This document shows, in pieces, positions 7,907 to 18,048 of a stretch of 64,000 bases of DNA. The stretch comes from Calothrix sp. NIES-3974. Lineage in GTDB: Bacteria > Cyanobacteriota > Cyanobacteriia > Cyanobacteriales > Nostocaceae. How positions within the stretch are numbered: position 1 is the first letter of the stretch; each line of letters opens with the position of its first letter. The DNA lies in assembly GCF_002368395.1 (NCBI RefSeq), contig NZ_AP018254.1, forward strand, positions 2,480,001-2,544,000, read 5' to 3'. A model generated the notes under the pieces. The model saw nothing but the letters and a program-made list of their open reading frames with translations, did no database searches and was not told the origin of the DNA. A program made the translations under genes and the position numbers.

Positions 7907-9049
7907 ATGGCTCGTGATTATTATGAGATTCTCGGTATCGGACGCGATGCCGATAAAGAAGAAATTAAACGTGCGTACCGTCGTCTAGCTCGTAAATACC
8001 ACCCGGATGTCAACAAAGAACCGGGTGCAGAGGAACGTTTTAAGGAAATTAACCGTGCCTACGAAGTTCTGTCGGAGCCAGAAATGCGGCAACGCTATGA
8101 CCGCTTTGGCGAAGCCGGTGTTTCCGGTGCAGCAGCTGGGGCTGGTGGTTTCCAAGATATGGGCGATATGGGTGGTTTTGCTGACCTATTCGAGAGTATC
8201 TTTAGTGGCTTCGCTGGTGGGGGTATGGGTGGTCCAAGTCCCCGTCGTCGCAGTGGTCCAGTCCGAGGTGATGATTTACAGCTTGACCTGAAGTTAGATT
8301 TTCGTGAAGCCATATTTGGTGGAGAAAAGCAAATCCGGATTGCTCACCTGGAAACCTGTGAGGTTTGTAGCGGTACAGGAGCGAAACCGGGAACCCGTCC
8401 CCGTCAATGTTCCACCTGTGGTGGTTCTGGACAAGTCCGTCGTGTCACCCGCACCCCCTTCGGTAGTTTTACCCAGGTTTCCACCTGTCCCACCTGTAAT
8501 GGTACGGGTACGGTAATTGAGGAAAAATGTGATGCTTGTGGTGGTCGGGGTACCAACCAAGTCGCTAAACAGTTAAAAATCACCATTCCCCCTGGAGTAT
8601 ATGACGGGTTGCGGTTACGAATTCCCAGCGAAGGTGACGCTGGACAACGGGGTGGTCCTCCAGGGGATTTGTATGTGCAGTTATCTGTAAATGAGGATAG
8701 CGAGTTCCAACGGGATGACTTGAATATCCTGTCGAGTGTGACGATTAGCTATCTGCAAGCCATTTTAGGGTGTCGTTTCCAGGTAAATACGGTGGATGGT
8801 CCAGAAGAATTAACAATTCCCCCTGGAACCCAACCAAATACGGTTTTACGCTTGGAAAATCGTGGTGTTCCCCGTCTTGGCAACCCCGTCAGTCGCGGCG
8901 ACCATTTGATTACCATCTTGATTGATATTCCCACCAAAATCACCCCAGAGGAGCGGGAATTGCTGGAAAAACTCGCTAAAATAAAGGGAGAACGCACCGG
9001 CAAAGGCGGTCTTGAAGGTTTCTTGGGAAATTTATTCCACCAACGATGA
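7907..9049 (+). CDS. dnaJ: Chaperone DnaJ (type I J-protein)
   Basis: 380 residues. The J domain (1-70) has the HPD motif (YHPDVNK), then a Gly/Phe-rich linker, then four CxxCxGxG zinc motifs ([32 protein letters not shown]) and the C-terminal substrate-binding beta domains. It stimulates DnaK ATPase and delivers unfolded clients. Its stop overlaps the next start (ATGA at 9046-9049), so dnaJ, the TusA-like gene and rsgA form a tight operon. grpE and dnaK, often upstream in cyanobacteria, are not here; a structured element precedes the gene instead. Confidence 0.95.
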   Translation: MARDYYEILGIGRDADKEEIKRAYRRLARKYHPDVNKEPGAEERFKEINRAYEVLSEPEMRQRYDRFGEAGVSGAAAGAGGFQDMGDMGGFADLFESIFSGFAGGGMGGPSPRRRSGPVRGDDLQLDLKLDFREAIFGGEKQIRIAHLETCEVCSGTGAKPGTRPRQCSTCGGSGQVRRVTRTPFGSFTQVSTCPTCNGTGTVIEEKCDACGGRGTNQVAKQLKITIPPGVYDGLRLRIPSEGDAGQRGGPPGDLYVQLSVNEDSEFQRDDLNILSSVTISYLQAILGCRFQVNTVDGPEELTIPPGTQPNTVLRLENRGVPRLGNPVSRGDHLITILIDIPTKITPEERELLEKLAKIKGERTGKGGLEGFLGNLFHQR

Positions 9050-9300
9050 GTGTATCTCCTGCTCCAATTCCGAACGAGTATCTCGATTTACGGGGTACAC
9101 CCTGTCCGCTCAATTTTGTGCGGACAAAACTTTACTTGGAAAAGATGCCACCTGGTAGTCTCTTGGAAGTGTGGCTAGACCCCGGAGAACCGATTGAACA
9201 AGTTCCTGATAGCCTTACCATGTCTGGCTATCAGGTTGAAAATATTATCAACCATGCTGAATATTTTTCCTTACTCGTTCGTCGTCCAGTTGCGTTATAG
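9046..9300 (+). CDS. TusA-family sulfurtransferase-like protein
   Basis: 84 residues. The signature [16 protein letters not shown] (16-31) carries the CP motif whose Cys is the persulfide carrier in TusA/SirA proteins, and the small alpha/beta fold fits (LEVWLDPGE, then GYQVE). It may relay sulfur in tRNA thiolation or related pathways; the acceptor is unknown. The four-base overlap with dnaJ and direct abutment with rsgA imply translational coupling. Confidence 0.85.
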   Translation: MSVSPAPIPNEYLDLRGTPCPLNFVRTKLYLEKMPPGSLLEVWLDPGEPIEQVPDSLTMSGYQVENIINHAEYFSLLVRRPVAL

Positions 9301-10359
9301 ATGATGGTTGAAAATATCGAGACGCAACTTTTAGGTACTGTGGTGGCAGTACAAGCAAACTTCTACCAGGTGCAATTGGATCAACCCGTTGCATCGCCAT
9401 TTTTGTTATGTACCAGACGCACCAGACTGAAGAAAATTGGTCAGCAGGTGATGGTCGGCGATCGCGTTTGCATTGAAAATCCCGATTGGCAAGGTGGAAG
9501 GGGAGCAATTTGTGAAGTTTTACCCCGAAAATCCCAGCTAGACCGTCCTGCGATCGCCAATGTCAATCAGATACTGTTAGTATTTGCCGTCGCTGACCCT
9601 CCCCTAGAACCTTTACAACTAAGTCGCTTTCTTGTCAAAGCCGAATCCACTGGTTTACAGGTTAGCCTCTGTCTGAATAAAATTGATTTGATTGCCCCAT
9701 CAGAACAGGAACAAATTCGCGATCGCCTACGTAATTGGGGTTACGATCCAATTTTAATTAGCGCGAACCTAGGTATTAATGTAGATACCCTGCTCACTCA
9801 ACTCAAAGGAAAAATTACCGTACTTGCAGGGGCTTCCGGCGTAGGTAAATCCAGTTTAATTAATACATTAATTCCCTCCCTTAGTCTACGTGTTGGCGAA
9901 GTATCCGGTAAACTTGCTAAAGGTCGTCACACCACCCGTCACGTAGAACTATTCCCATCACCCCACGGTGGTTTAATCGCTGATACCCCCGGATTCAACC
10001 AACCCGATTTAGACACACCCCCCCATCAACTAATTAATTACTTCCCCGAAGCCAAGCAATTTTTAGCTACAGACACCTGTCGTTTTAGTGACTGTTTACA
10101 TCGTGACGAACCCGGTTGCGTAGTCCGGGGAAACTGGGAAAGATACGAACATTACCTAATTTTTCTCGAAGAAGCAATTCTCCATCACCAGCAGCGACAA
10201 CAGCAGACCAACCCCGAAGCAAGCATTAAATTTAAAACCAAACAAAAAGGCACAAGCTACTACGAACCAAAACTGGAAACCAAAAAATATCGCCAAAAAT
10301 CTCGTCGTACCCAGTTGCAAGAACTAGAAATACAGTATCAAGAAGCAGAAGAAGATTAA
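9301..10359 (+). CDS. rsgA: Small ribosomal subunit biogenesis GTPase RsgA
   Basis: 352 residues with the circularly permuted GTPase order: NKIDL (G4) first, then the P-loop GASGVGKSSLIN (G1), then DTPGF (G3), preceded by an OB-fold and followed by a zinc knuckle (DTCRFSDCLHRDEPGCVV). RsgA checks late 30S assembly by binding h44 near the decoding site. The ATG begins the base after the preceding stop; a second ATG follows at once and could be the true start. The C-terminal tail after residue 300 is Lys/Gln-rich. Confidence 0.95.
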   Translation: MMVENIETQLLGTVVAVQANFYQVQLDQPVASPFLLCTRRTRLKKIGQQVMVGDRVCIENPDWQGGRGAICEVLPRKSQLDRPAIANVNQILLVFAVADPPLEPLQLSRFLVKAESTGLQVSLCLNKIDLIAPSEQEQIRDRLRNWGYDPILISANLGINVDTLLTQLKGKITVLAGASGVGKSSLINTLIPSLSLRVGEVSGKLAKGRHTTRHVELFPSPHGGLIADTPGFNQPDLDTPPHQLINYFPEAKQFLATDTCRFSDCLHRDEPGCVVRGNWERYEHYLIFLEEAILHHQQRQQQTNPEASIKFKTKQKGTSYYEPKLETKKYRQKSRRTQLQELEIQYQEAEED

Positions 10360-10402
10360 AAAAATCCTCAATAGAAAATTTCGTGTTGTATTTATGTTGT
10401 GT

Positions 10403-10427
10403 AGAGACGTAGCACTGCTACGTCTCT
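10403..10427. repeat. Dispersed GTAGC-type palindrome
   Basis: Arms AGAGACGTAGC/GCTACGTCTCT around three bases, in the 161-bp gap between rsgA and dtd. The convergent genes have no other visible terminator, so the hairpin could serve as one. Confidence 0.8.
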
Positions 10428-10520
10428 CGACGATGATTTTGGTTGTAATACTCATCCCGTTTGAACTAACCGTCGTAGGTGATAATAAAAAGTTCTGCCG
10501 ATGGAAAATAAACCCGAAAA

Positions 10521-10961
10521 TTATCGCTCTAAAATCAAAGTTACAGGTCCATCATTGATAATCTCAACTTCCATCATCGCTCCAAATTTACCCGTTTCTA
10601 TGCGTAATTTACTTGCGCGTAATTTTTCAACAAAGCTATTATATAAATTCTCTGCCACACAGGGATTAGCTGATTGATCAAAGGAAGGACGACGACCTTT
10701 ACGACAATCCCCATATAACGTAAATTGACTAATAACTAAAATTTCTCCATTAATTTCCTGGACAGATTTTTGCCATCGGTCAGAATCATCATCAGGAAAT
10801 AATCTTAATTCCAGGCATTTACGCGCCATCCAATCTAATTCTTTCTCCGTATCTGTTGCACAAATTCCCACTAACAAATTCAAACCTCGGTCAATTTTTC
10901 CGACTATTTCCCCATCGACCCTGACTTGAGATGATTTTACCCGTTGAATAACTACACGCAT
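10521..10961 (-). CDS. dtd: D-aminoacyl-tRNA deacylase
   Basis: 146 residues, the standard DTD length. The two family signatures are present: SQFTLYGD (about 77-84) and the Gly-Pro motif GPVTLIL (about 138-144), which form the homodimer active site that hydrolyses D-aminoacyl-tRNA and mischarged Gly-tRNA-Ala. Start [13 protein letters not shown] is canonical. It lies 27 bp downstream of the CobW-type gene on the same strand and may be cotranscribed. Confidence 0.95.
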   Translation of the reverse strand: MRVVIQRVKSSQVRVDGEIVGKIDRGLNLLVGICATDTEKELDWMARKCLELRLFPDDDSDRWQKSVQEINGEILVISQFTLYGDCRKGRRPSFDQSANPCVAENLYNSFVEKLRASKLRIETGKFGAMMEVEIINDGPVTLILER

Positions 10962-10988
10962 AAATATTCTACTGTTAGCAATTACGAA

Positions 10989-12062
10989 TTACGAATTATC
11001 TAGACCTTGAACACAATCTTGTAATTGCTGCAACAGGGTTTTTTCATCCAGATTTTGACCAATTAAAACCAATTGATTTTTCTTATCACCTTTCCACTCA
11101 TCGTCGTCCATTGTAAATCGCTTACCGCAAAGATGGAAAATGTGTCGTTTAGGACTTTCTTCAAACCAAAGAATCCCTTTCGCCCGAAAGACATTTACTG
11201 GTAGTAAATTATCTAAGAAGTACTGGAATTTACGAATTGATAGGGGTTGATCACTTTGGAAGGAAACGGACATAAAGCCGTCATTTTCTAAATGCTGTGA
11301 ATGGTGGTGATGGTGTTCGTGGTCATGATGTTCATGACTACAGTTACTATGGTCATGGTCATGGTGATGATGGTCGTGGTTATGTTCTACCTGAGTCCGA
11401 AAATATTTATCGGTCTCAAACAATCCAACACTTAAAATCATTGGTAGGGGAACTTGGGAGTTGCGAGTACGAATGATTCTTGCATCTTCTTTGATTTCAT
11501 TAATACTTTTTTCTAACCGTTCTAATTCGCTGTCAGAAACTAGATCGGTTTTATTCAATAAAATTATATCCCCGTAGGCAATTTGACTATAAGCAGCTTG
11601 GGAGTTGAATAAATCTAAACTATAGTTAGCAGCGTCAACAACGGTGATAATTGAATCAAGACGGGTTAAATCCCGTAATTCTGTACCGAGGAATGTTAAA
11701 GCCACAGGTAAGGGGTCGGCAATTCCGGTAGTTTCTACTACTAAGTAATCCACCTTTTCTGGACGTTCTAAAACCTGATAAACAGCATCGACTAAATCAT
11801 TATTAATAGTGCAGCAAATACAACCATTACTCAATTCCACCATATTATCTTCGGTGGATACAATCAATTCGTTGTCAATGCCAATTTCTCCAAATTCGTT
11901 CACTAATACGGCTGTTTTTAAACCCTTTTGATTGGAGAGAATGTGGTTGAGGAGGGTGGTTTTACCACTACCGAGAAATCCGGTAATAATTGTCACAGGC
12001 ATCCCCTGTTTGGGAGCATCTAGGGGAGATTGTACAGAAGATTCGGGTGTAACTGCTTGCAT
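10989..12062 (-). CDS. CobW/COG0523 G3E-family GTPase, probable metal chaperone
   Basis: 357 residues from the ATG at 12062 (MQAVTPESS); an upstream ATG at 12158 would add an unrelated-looking 32 residues. P-loop GFLGSGKTTLLN, the metal-binding GCICCT, NKTD and a C-terminal CobW_C domain are clear. Between the domains is a linker extremely rich in His with some Asp, containing over twenty histidines, expected to store or hand on zinc or nickel. Family members deliver metal to client enzymes in a GTP-dependent way; the metal cannot be fixed from sequence. No Zur-like operator is obvious upstream. Confidence 0.85.
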   Translation of the reverse strand: MQAVTPESSVQSPLDAPKQGMPVTIITGFLGSGKTTLLNHILSNQKGLKTAVLVNEFGEIGIDNELIVSTEDNMVELSNGCICCTINNDLVDAVYQVLERPEKVDYLVVETTGIADPLPVALTFLGTELRDLTRLDSIITVVDAANYSLDLFNSQAAYSQIAYGDIILLNKTDLVSDSELERLEKSINEIKEDARIIRTRNSQVPLPMILSVGLFETDKYFRTQVEHNHDHHHHDHDHSNCSHEHHDHEHHHHHSQHLENDGFMSVSFQSDQPLSIRKFQYFLDNLLPVNVFRAKGILWFEESPKRHIFHLCGKRFTMDDDEWKGDKKNQLVLIGQNLDEKTLLQQLQDCVQGLDNS

Positions 12063-12573
12063 AACGCGCTCAATGTTAAGTTTAAGGTAAATTGGAAGTA
12101 AAGTTGAGATTATTTGGCTTTGTGGATATTCTCCGGATTTACCCTGAATGGGGAGCAAATTCCTAGAACTTTCAGGGAGTAGCGGTTAAGCGACACTAGG
12201 CTTGTCTATAATCACAAGTGTGTACATCACAGTTCTTTGACAGTGCCACAACGAATTGATTTGTTTACGCGATTAAATAAATCATATCGTAAAAGAAGTG
12301 AAGCCTTGTGTCTTCTCCTAAGGGGAGACGCTACGCGAACAGACCAAGGCATAACATCCTTTTAGAATCTCCCGTGTTTTTAACTGGGAGAGATGTCAAG
12401 TCCCAATTTTCAACTCCCCACTCCCTCCGCATCAAGTTATCTCGTCCCTATGCTCCGCGTGGGGACGCATTCCACGAGGGCTACTGCATCAAGTTATTAA
12501 AGTTCTTTATTTTTCTATTCTCACCATAAAAGTATTTAATCACACAGTTTGACAATCTATTAACCTGTTACAA
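12063..12573. other. Intergenic with repeat debris
   Basis: Contains a partial MITE-like arm (about 12130-12180, CTCCGGATTT...CTTTCAGGGAGTAG), a GGAGACGCTACGCGAAC fragment (12321-12337) and a copy of the GCTCCGCGTGGGGACGCATTCC repeat arm (12452 onward). No gene is supported. Confidence 0.6.
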
Positions 12574-13617
12574 ATGTATCAGAACTTTAGTTCAGTACAG
12601 ACGATGGTGGATTTCCAATCGCGGATTGTCACCTACAGTCCGGCTTTTACAATTGTTCCTACCTATGAATGTTTTAATCGTTGTAGCTATTGCAACTTTC
12701 GCGTTGATCCAGATGCTGGTAAATTAATTGAGTTATCAAAGGTACAGGAAATACTCACGAGGTTACAAAATCAACCTGTTTGCGAAATTCTGATTTTGAG
12801 TGGTGAGGTTCATCCTCAATCAAGTCGTCGTCAAACTTGGTTGCAACGGATTTATGATGTAGGAAAACTAGCTTTACAAATGGGTTTTTTACCCCATACG
12901 AATGCGGGGATTCTCAGTTTTGCCGAAATGGAAAAACTCAAACAAGTCAACGCTTCGATGGGATTAATGTTAGAACAGGTGACACCAAAATTATTACAAA
13001 CTGTTCACAAACATGCACCAAGTAAAGTTCCCAGTATCCGTTTACAACAACTAGAATGGGCTGGTTTACTAAAAATACCTTTTACTACTGGTTTGTTGTT
13101 AGGTATTGGGGAAAATCAAGCTGATTGGATTGATAGTCTGCAAGCTATTCGGGATATTCACTTACGTTATCAGCATATTCAAGAAGTCATTTTACAACCC
13201 CATAGTCCTGGTAAACAACAAACCTTTACAGCATCAACTTTCCATCCCCATTTACTTCCCGATGTGGTGGCTTTAGCTAGAGAAATATTACCGTTGGAAA
13301 TCACAATTCAAATTCCACCGAACTTAGTTTCTGACCAGCAATGGTTACTAGCTTGTTTAGAAGCAGGAGCTAGGGATTTAGGGGGAATTGGTCCTAAAGA
13401 TGAGGTAAATCCTGATTATGCATACCATACAACTGCCAAATTGCAAGAGTTATTATACCCTGGTGGCTGGATATTAAAACCACGATTACCAGTATATTCT
13501 CGTATTGACGACAGTATCCCTCAAGAATTACAACCCAATATATTTAAATGGGTGGAACAATTCGAGCAATGGGTGCATCAAAACCGGAAGATAGAGACAC
13601 CAATCTCGGTAAAGTAG
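12574..13617 (+). CDS. cofG: FO synthase subunit CofG (radical SAM)
   Basis: 347 residues. The radical SAM cluster motif is CFNRCSYC (CX3CX2C) near residue 30, followed by FRVDPDAG. Later LLLGIGEN and the IQEVILQPHSPG stretch are characteristic of CofG, which with CofH makes 7,8-didemethyl-8-hydroxy-5-deazariboflavin, the deazaflavin chromophore of some cyanobacterial photolyases and precursor of F420. cofH is not in the window. The start could also be the ATG at 12604, since no ribosome-binding site marks either. The end overlaps the next reading frame by up to 70 nt. Confidence 0.85.
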   Translation: MYQNFSSVQTMVDFQSRIVTYSPAFTIVPTYECFNRCSYCNFRVDPDAGKLIELSKVQEILTRLQNQPVCEILILSGEVHPQSSRRQTWLQRIYDVGKLALQMGFLPHTNAGILSFAEMEKLKQVNASMGLMLEQVTPKLLQTVHKHAPSKVPSIRLQQLEWAGLLKIPFTTGLLLGIGENQADWIDSLQAIRDIHLRYQHIQEVILQPHSPGKQQTFTASTFHPHLLPDVVALAREILPLEITIQIPPNLVSDQQWLLACLEAGARDLGGIGPKDEVNPDYAYHTTAKLQELLYPGGWILKPRLPVYSRIDDSIPQELQPNIFKWVEQFEQWVHQNRKIETPISVK

Positions 13618-14492
13618 CAAGGTTTAAGGAAAGGTTAAAAAAATTCCAAATATCCAGAATTTTCGACTTGGAGGTGAAGATACCATCATCGGCGAAATTT
13701 GGTGATTGGTTCAATTGTGGGTGGGAAAAAATGTACAACGAAGATGAATTTGACTTACGAATTTCTGGAGAAGACATCGCTACAACACCATTAGGGTTAA
13801 ATATCGATAGATTGATTAATAGTGTTAGCTCAAATCCCCCAAATTATTTACAAAATAACTTGCATAATTTGACATCAGATGCATCTGCTGATTGTTTTAG
13901 CTGGTATCACCAGGGGAATCGGTTAGAAGATGCTGGATATTACGATGAAGCGGTTAGTTGTTATCAGCAAGCATTGCGTTTAGAACCGCAATTGATTTGT
14001 GCTTGGAATCGTTTAGGGGCGATTTTTTGTGATTATCTTCAGCGTTATGAAGATGCTTTAGCTTGTTTTAATCAGGCATTGCGCTTAAATTATTTAGATG
14101 ATTTGACCTGGTATAATCGCGGTAATGTTCTGGAGATGATGGAATGTTATGAGGATGCGATCGCGTCCTATGATTTAGCGATTAAATTAAATCCCGACGA
14201 TGAGGGTTCTTGGTATGGACGGGGGTGGTCACTGTATTGTCTGGGAGAATTAAACGATGCGATCACCTCTTTTCAGCAAGCCATTAGTTTAAAACCCAGT
14301 GATGACTCGGCTTGGTATAATCAGGCTTGTTGTTATGCTTTGCAGGGACATGTGACCCAAGCGGTTAGGTGTTTGCGACAAGCAATTCAACTAAGTCCCA
14401 ACCAATATCGACACATGGCGAAAACCGAAGCTGATTTTGACGAAATTCGCATTGCACCGGAATTTTGTGATTTGATGGGGGAAATTGGGTAG
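13548..14492 (+). CDS. Tetratricopeptide-repeat protein
   Basis: Up to 314 residues. From about residue 120 there are four to five TPR units with the pattern W-x-x-x-G-N-x-L-E...Y-x-E-A-x-x-x-Y-x-x-A-L-x-L-x-P (for example the units beginning SWYHQGNRLED, TWYNRGNVLEM and SWYGRGWSLYC). It is likely a soluble scaffold for protein-protein contacts. The start is uncertain: 13548 overlaps cofG by 70 nt; a later ATG at 13731 (MYNEDEFDLRI), preceded by GGGTGGG, is equally plausible and gives 253 residues. Confidence 0.75.
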   Translation: MGGTIRAMGASKPEDRDTNLGKVARFKERLKKFQISRIFDLEVKIPSSAKFGDWFNCGWEKMYNEDEFDLRISGEDIATTPLGLNIDRLINSVSSNPPNYLQNNLHNLTSDASADCFSWYHQGNRLEDAGYYDEAVSCYQQALRLEPQLICAWNRLGAIFCDYLQRYEDALACFNQALRLNYLDDLTWYNRGNVLEMMECYEDAIASYDLAIKLNPDDEGSWYGRGWSLYCLGELNDAITSFQQAISLKPSDDSAWYNQACCYALQGHVTQAVRCLRQAIQLSPNQYRHMAKTEADFDEIRIAPEFCDLMGEIG

Positions 14493-14515
14493 AGACGTAG
14501 CGACGCTACGTCTCT
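14491..14515. repeat. Dispersed GTAGC-type palindrome at the TPR gene stop
   Basis: AGAGACGTAGC/GCTACGTCTCT arms starting on the last base of the stop codon (TAG), then the family's flank (GATTTTGGTTTTGACACAAAATGTA). The element has inserted exactly at, or supplies, the 3' end of the gene. Confidence 0.8.
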
Positions 14516-14744
14516 ACGATGGATGATTTTGGTTTTGACACAAAATGTAAATAAATATAATTGATACCCGCAAAATCCAAATCAACCATCCACAATTTTA
14601 AATATAAGCAGGTAATACCAATTGGAAACATGGATGTGACAGTATACATGTTGGAAGGTTTTGCTGTGTAAGGGTTTTCAAACCCATAGACGCACCTAGT
14701 GCGGTTTCTCGCTAGAGTAATCCAAAATCGAAAATGTTATAGTT

Positions 14745-16118
14745 ATGGCCATCAGAAGCATCAATCCTGCGACGGGAGAACTCCTGAAAAACTTTACAGA
14801 CGATAGCGATCGCGAAATTGAGCGAAAATTAGACCTCGCACAAAGTGCCTTTCGGGATTATAAACAAACTCCCATGACATTGCGATCGCAATATCTCAAA
14901 GGTGTTGCGGAAATTCTCACAGACAGCAAAAGCGAGTTTGCCAAAATTATGACCCTGGAAATGGGAAAAACCTACAAAAGTGCGATCGCGGAGGTGGAAA
15001 AATGTGCTTTGGTGTGTCGTTATTATGCTGAAAATGCGGCCGATTTTCTCGCAGATGTGGAGGTAAAGAGTGACGCAACAAAAAGTTGGGTCAAATATCA
15101 ACCCCTAGGGGTAATTTTGGCAGTAATGCCGTGGAATTTTCCGTTTTGGCAGGTTTTTCGCTTCGCTGCACCCGCTTTAATGGCAGGAAATGTGGGTTTA
15201 CTCAAACACGCATCCAATGTTCCCCAGTGTGCTTTAGCCATTGCCGAGATTTTTCAGCAAGCGGGACTTCCGGAAGGAGTGTTTCAAACTTTACTGATTG
15301 GCGGGGAAAAAATTGCCAGTTTAATTAGCGATGACCGCATCCAAGCAGCTACCCTCACCGGAAGCGAACCTGCGGGAGCATCCCTTGCGAGTGGGGCGGG
15401 AAAATGTATCAAAAAAACGGTTTTAGAATTAGGTGGTAGTGACCCCTTTATTGTTTTACCCAGTGCGGATCTGGCCAATGCCACTGCAACGGCTGTCACA
15501 GCTAGGATGTTAAATAACGGTCAATCCTGCATTGCAGCCAAACGGTTTATTGTCATTGATAGTATTGCCGACCAATTTGAGCAGTTATTTCTGGAGAAAT
15601 TCCAAACCCTGAAGGTTGGCGACCCCATGCAGGATGATACCGATATTGGTCCATTGGCGACACCCGATATTCTCCAGGATTTAGACCAACAGGTAAAAAT
15701 GGCAGTAGAGGCTGGTGCAAAAGTAATTTACGGCGGTAAATCCCTGCCAGAATTGGGTGGTAATTACTACCAACCCACCATTTTGACCAATGTACCCATT
15801 GATAGTGACATTGCCAAGGAAGAATTTTTTGGCCCAGTAGCCATGCTATTTCGTGTCCCCGATATTGACGCTGCGATCGCATTAGCCAATGCTACCCCTT
15901 TTGGTTTAGGTGCAAGTGGTTGGACACGGGATGAAACGGAAATGAACCGCTTGATTAACGAATTAGAAGCAGGTGCAGTGTTTATCAATGGGATGGTTAA
16001 ATCTGACCCCCGTTTACCCTTTGGGGGGATTAAGCGTTCTGGCTATGGACGGGAGTTAAGTATTCAAGGCATCCACGAATTTGTCAATATCAAAACCGTT
16101 TGGGTCAAAGGATTTTAG
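14745..16118 (+). CDS. NAD(P)-dependent aldehyde dehydrogenase, succinate-semialdehyde type
   Basis: 457 residues. It has the ALDH hallmarks: NFPFWQVFRFAAPALMAGN for the cofactor fold, ELGGSDPF with the general-base Glu, NGQSCIAAKR with the catalytic Cys, and EEFFGPVA. The shortened N-terminus (MAIRSINPATGELL) fits the GabD-like/YneI class. In cyanobacteria such enzymes oxidise succinic semialdehyde in the 2-oxoglutarate decarboxylase or GABA bypass of the TCA cycle. Cofactor preference is not decided here. Confidence 0.85.
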   Translation: MAIRSINPATGELLKNFTDDSDREIERKLDLAQSAFRDYKQTPMTLRSQYLKGVAEILTDSKSEFAKIMTLEMGKTYKSAIAEVEKCALVCRYYAENAADFLADVEVKSDATKSWVKYQPLGVILAVMPWNFPFWQVFRFAAPALMAGNVGLLKHASNVPQCALAIAEIFQQAGLPEGVFQTLLIGGEKIASLISDDRIQAATLTGSEPAGASLASGAGKCIKKTVLELGGSDPFIVLPSADLANATATAVTARMLNNGQSCIAAKRFIVIDSIADQFEQLFLEKFQTLKVGDPMQDDTDIGPLATPDILQDLDQQVKMAVEAGAKVIYGGKSLPELGGNYYQPTILTNVPIDSDIAKEEFFGPVAMLFRVPDIDAAIALANATPFGLGASGWTRDETEMNRLINELEAGAVFINGMVKSDPRLPFGGIKRSGYGRELSIQGIHEFVNIKTVWVKGF

Positions 16119-16913
16119 ATTTGGGAGTTGGGATTGAGGAGACTGGAGACAGAATGATCGGATACGAAGATTAGTGGGACTTATATCGATTCCCTTGTAC
16201 TTTGCAATAAATGAAACTAGAATAATCAACGGTTACAGCCCCTGATATGTAGTAAGTATTAGCGTAAACGATATAATTCGTAATTCGTAATAGCCTGCGG
16301 CAACGCTTCGCGTACGTAATTCCCGCTACGCGGGAATCAAGCTACGTAATAGCCTACGGCAACGCTTCGCTTACGTAATTTTTAATAGCCTAGTACTCCA
16401 CCAGATGAATTTTGGTGGATAAAAAACAATACACTTGGTGTTAAAGATAACTGTAGTTTGGGTTGAGGCTTTGGGTAGACTGTTGATATTGTGGAAATTT
16501 ACCCTTACTCGTCCCGATGCTCCGCGTGGGGATGCATTCCACGAGGCTTTGCCTCAAATCAGGAAGCAGAGCTTCCCTATATGGATCAACAGCCGGAGTA
16601 TTGGAACAAGTTTGTTGTCACGGTTTGTGCATGAATTTGCGACCCCAAAAAAGGCACAAGGTAAACAGCCTAGGCTCTGCCTCTACATTCTTCAACCTAA
16701 CCTACCCAATAATTAGGCTTTGAAGTCTAACTTAACTGTATTCTGCCATATCTGGGTTTCAAGCTTTTTTGAGCCTGTAGTGTATTTTCCTTCCCCTGTA
16801 TAGGTTTGAAGCCGATTTCTGCCTTAAAATGTTTAAGTCCCGTTAGGAATAGTCCGCTCACGGTGCAAGATGTACTCAAGGAAAACCAAATATTTTGCTC
16901 CCAACTCCCATAC
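16119..16913. other. Intergenic dominated by dispersed repeats
   Basis: Carries an inverted-repeat cassette at about 16279-16388 (units TAATAGCCTGCGGCAACGC, GCGTACGTAAT and the CCCGCTACGCGGG palindrome), reused at 54148-54258 and in part at 28880-28918, and a GCTCCGCGTGGGGATGCATT arm at 16519 onward. Apparent reading frames here are repeat translations. No RNA gene is recognised. Confidence 0.65.
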
Positions 16914-17339
16914 TTAACGCGGTTTAACAACTAGTACAGAACAATGGGCTTCCTCCATGACTTGGCTGCTGACGGAACCTTGGACGATGCGATTCATTCC
17001 GACTAAGCCACGATTACCGATGACGATTAAATCGGCTTTGTGAATGTTGGCGAGGCGAATAATTTCTTCTGCGGGTTCTCCCGTTACTAGTTCAATTTCT
17101 GTCGGGAAAGCTAATTTGGCTTGATAGGTTTCTAATTGTTTTTCGATGCTAATATACGTCAGGGCGTGGGATTCTGGATGGGGACGGTCGGCAGGAATAT
17201 CTAACTCGGTTTTGTCAGTAGGGAAAACATGACACAGGATAATTTTGGTGTTTTTCCCCAGGGATAATTGTTCCACCATTTGCATCACCCGGTCGGCTAA
17301 TTCTGAGCCATCCAATGCAACTAGAATTGTGTTTAGCAC
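16914..17339 (-). CDS. Universal stress protein (UspA family)
   Basis: 141 residues. Start MLNTILVALDGSELAD and the ATP-binding signature GNRGLVGMNRIVQGSVS, matching G-X2-G-X9-G-S, place it in the nucleotide-binding UspA branch. It ends with the typical CSVLVVKPR strand. It is cytosolic and probably dimeric; the exact stress input is unknown. Confidence 0.9.
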   Translation of the reverse strand: MLNTILVALDGSELADRVMQMVEQLSLGKNTKIILCHVFPTDKTELDIPADRPHPESHALTYISIEKQLETYQAKLAFPTEIELVTGEPAEEIIRLANIHKADLIVIGNRGLVGMNRIVQGSVSSQVMEEAHCSVLVVKPR

Positions 17340-17533
17340 CGCTATTGCCTCCTTACCATCATAGAATTTTAGTGTGCAGCGATTATGGTTTTTTGTGGTG
17401 ATTGCAGGAAAAAATTTAACAATTGAGGCTATAACGGCTGCATTTATGACAATCTATTGCGCGATCGCCTACTGGTGACAGGTATTTTCTACAATTTAAT
17501 TAGGCGTAAAAATGAAGGGTTTTAGTGGGTTAT

Positions 17534-17995
17534 ATGGTTAAAACCGTTGCCGATGTGATGACTTGCGACCCGATTGTCGTTGGTTTGCAAACTCCTTTGA
17601 ATGAAGCGATTCAAATCCTAGCAAGTAAACGCATTAGTGGGTTGCCTGTGGTAGATGAGGCTGGTAAATTATTGGGTATTATTTCGGAAACGGATTTAAT
17701 GTGGCAGGAGGCAGGTATAACTCCCCCTGCCTATATTATGTTTCTCGATAGTGTGATTTATCTCAAAAATCCTGCCGCCTATGAACGGGATTTACACAAG
17801 GTCTTAGGACAAACCGTTGGTGAGGTGATGACCAAAAATCCCATTACCATTTCTCCCGATAAACCTTTACGGGATGCAGCTCGGTTGATGAATGAGAAAA
17901 ATGTCCATCGTTTACCCGTACTTGACAGTGAGGGTAAGGTAATTGGTATTCTCACCCGTGGTGATATTGTGCGGGCAATGGCGGCGATCGCATAA
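17534..17995 (+). CDS. Two-CBS-domain protein
   Basis: 153 residues from ATG 17534 (MVKTVADVMT); an in-frame GTG at 17525 is possible. The two CBS motifs run about 4-62 (VMTCDPIVV...SGLPVVDEAGKLLGIISETDL) and 95-150 (VMTKNPITI...HRLPVLDSEGKVIGILTRGDIV). Stand-alone CBS pairs bind adenosine nucleotides and regulate partner proteins; the cyanobacterial and chloroplast CBSX proteins act on thioredoxins. Partner unknown here. Confidence 0.85.
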   Translation: MVKTVADVMTCDPIVVGLQTPLNEAIQILASKRISGLPVVDEAGKLLGIISETDLMWQEAGITPPAYIMFLDSVIYLKNPAAYERDLHKVLGQTVGEVMTKNPITISPDKPLRDAARLMNEKNVHRLPVLDSEGKVIGILTRGDIVRAMAAIA

Positions 17996-18048
17996 CCCAT
18001 ATCCATCACCAATTCACAAAAATCAGTTCATTCGGGTGAGATTAGTCC

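Noticed and set aside
12308-12529. 73-codon frame before cofG
   Set aside because: Translates dispersed repeat arms (GCTCCGCGTGGGGACGCATT) and is low complexity.
16435-16723. Two overlapping frames of 93 and 68 codons
   Set aside because: Both read through the same repeat arm; no SD, no family.
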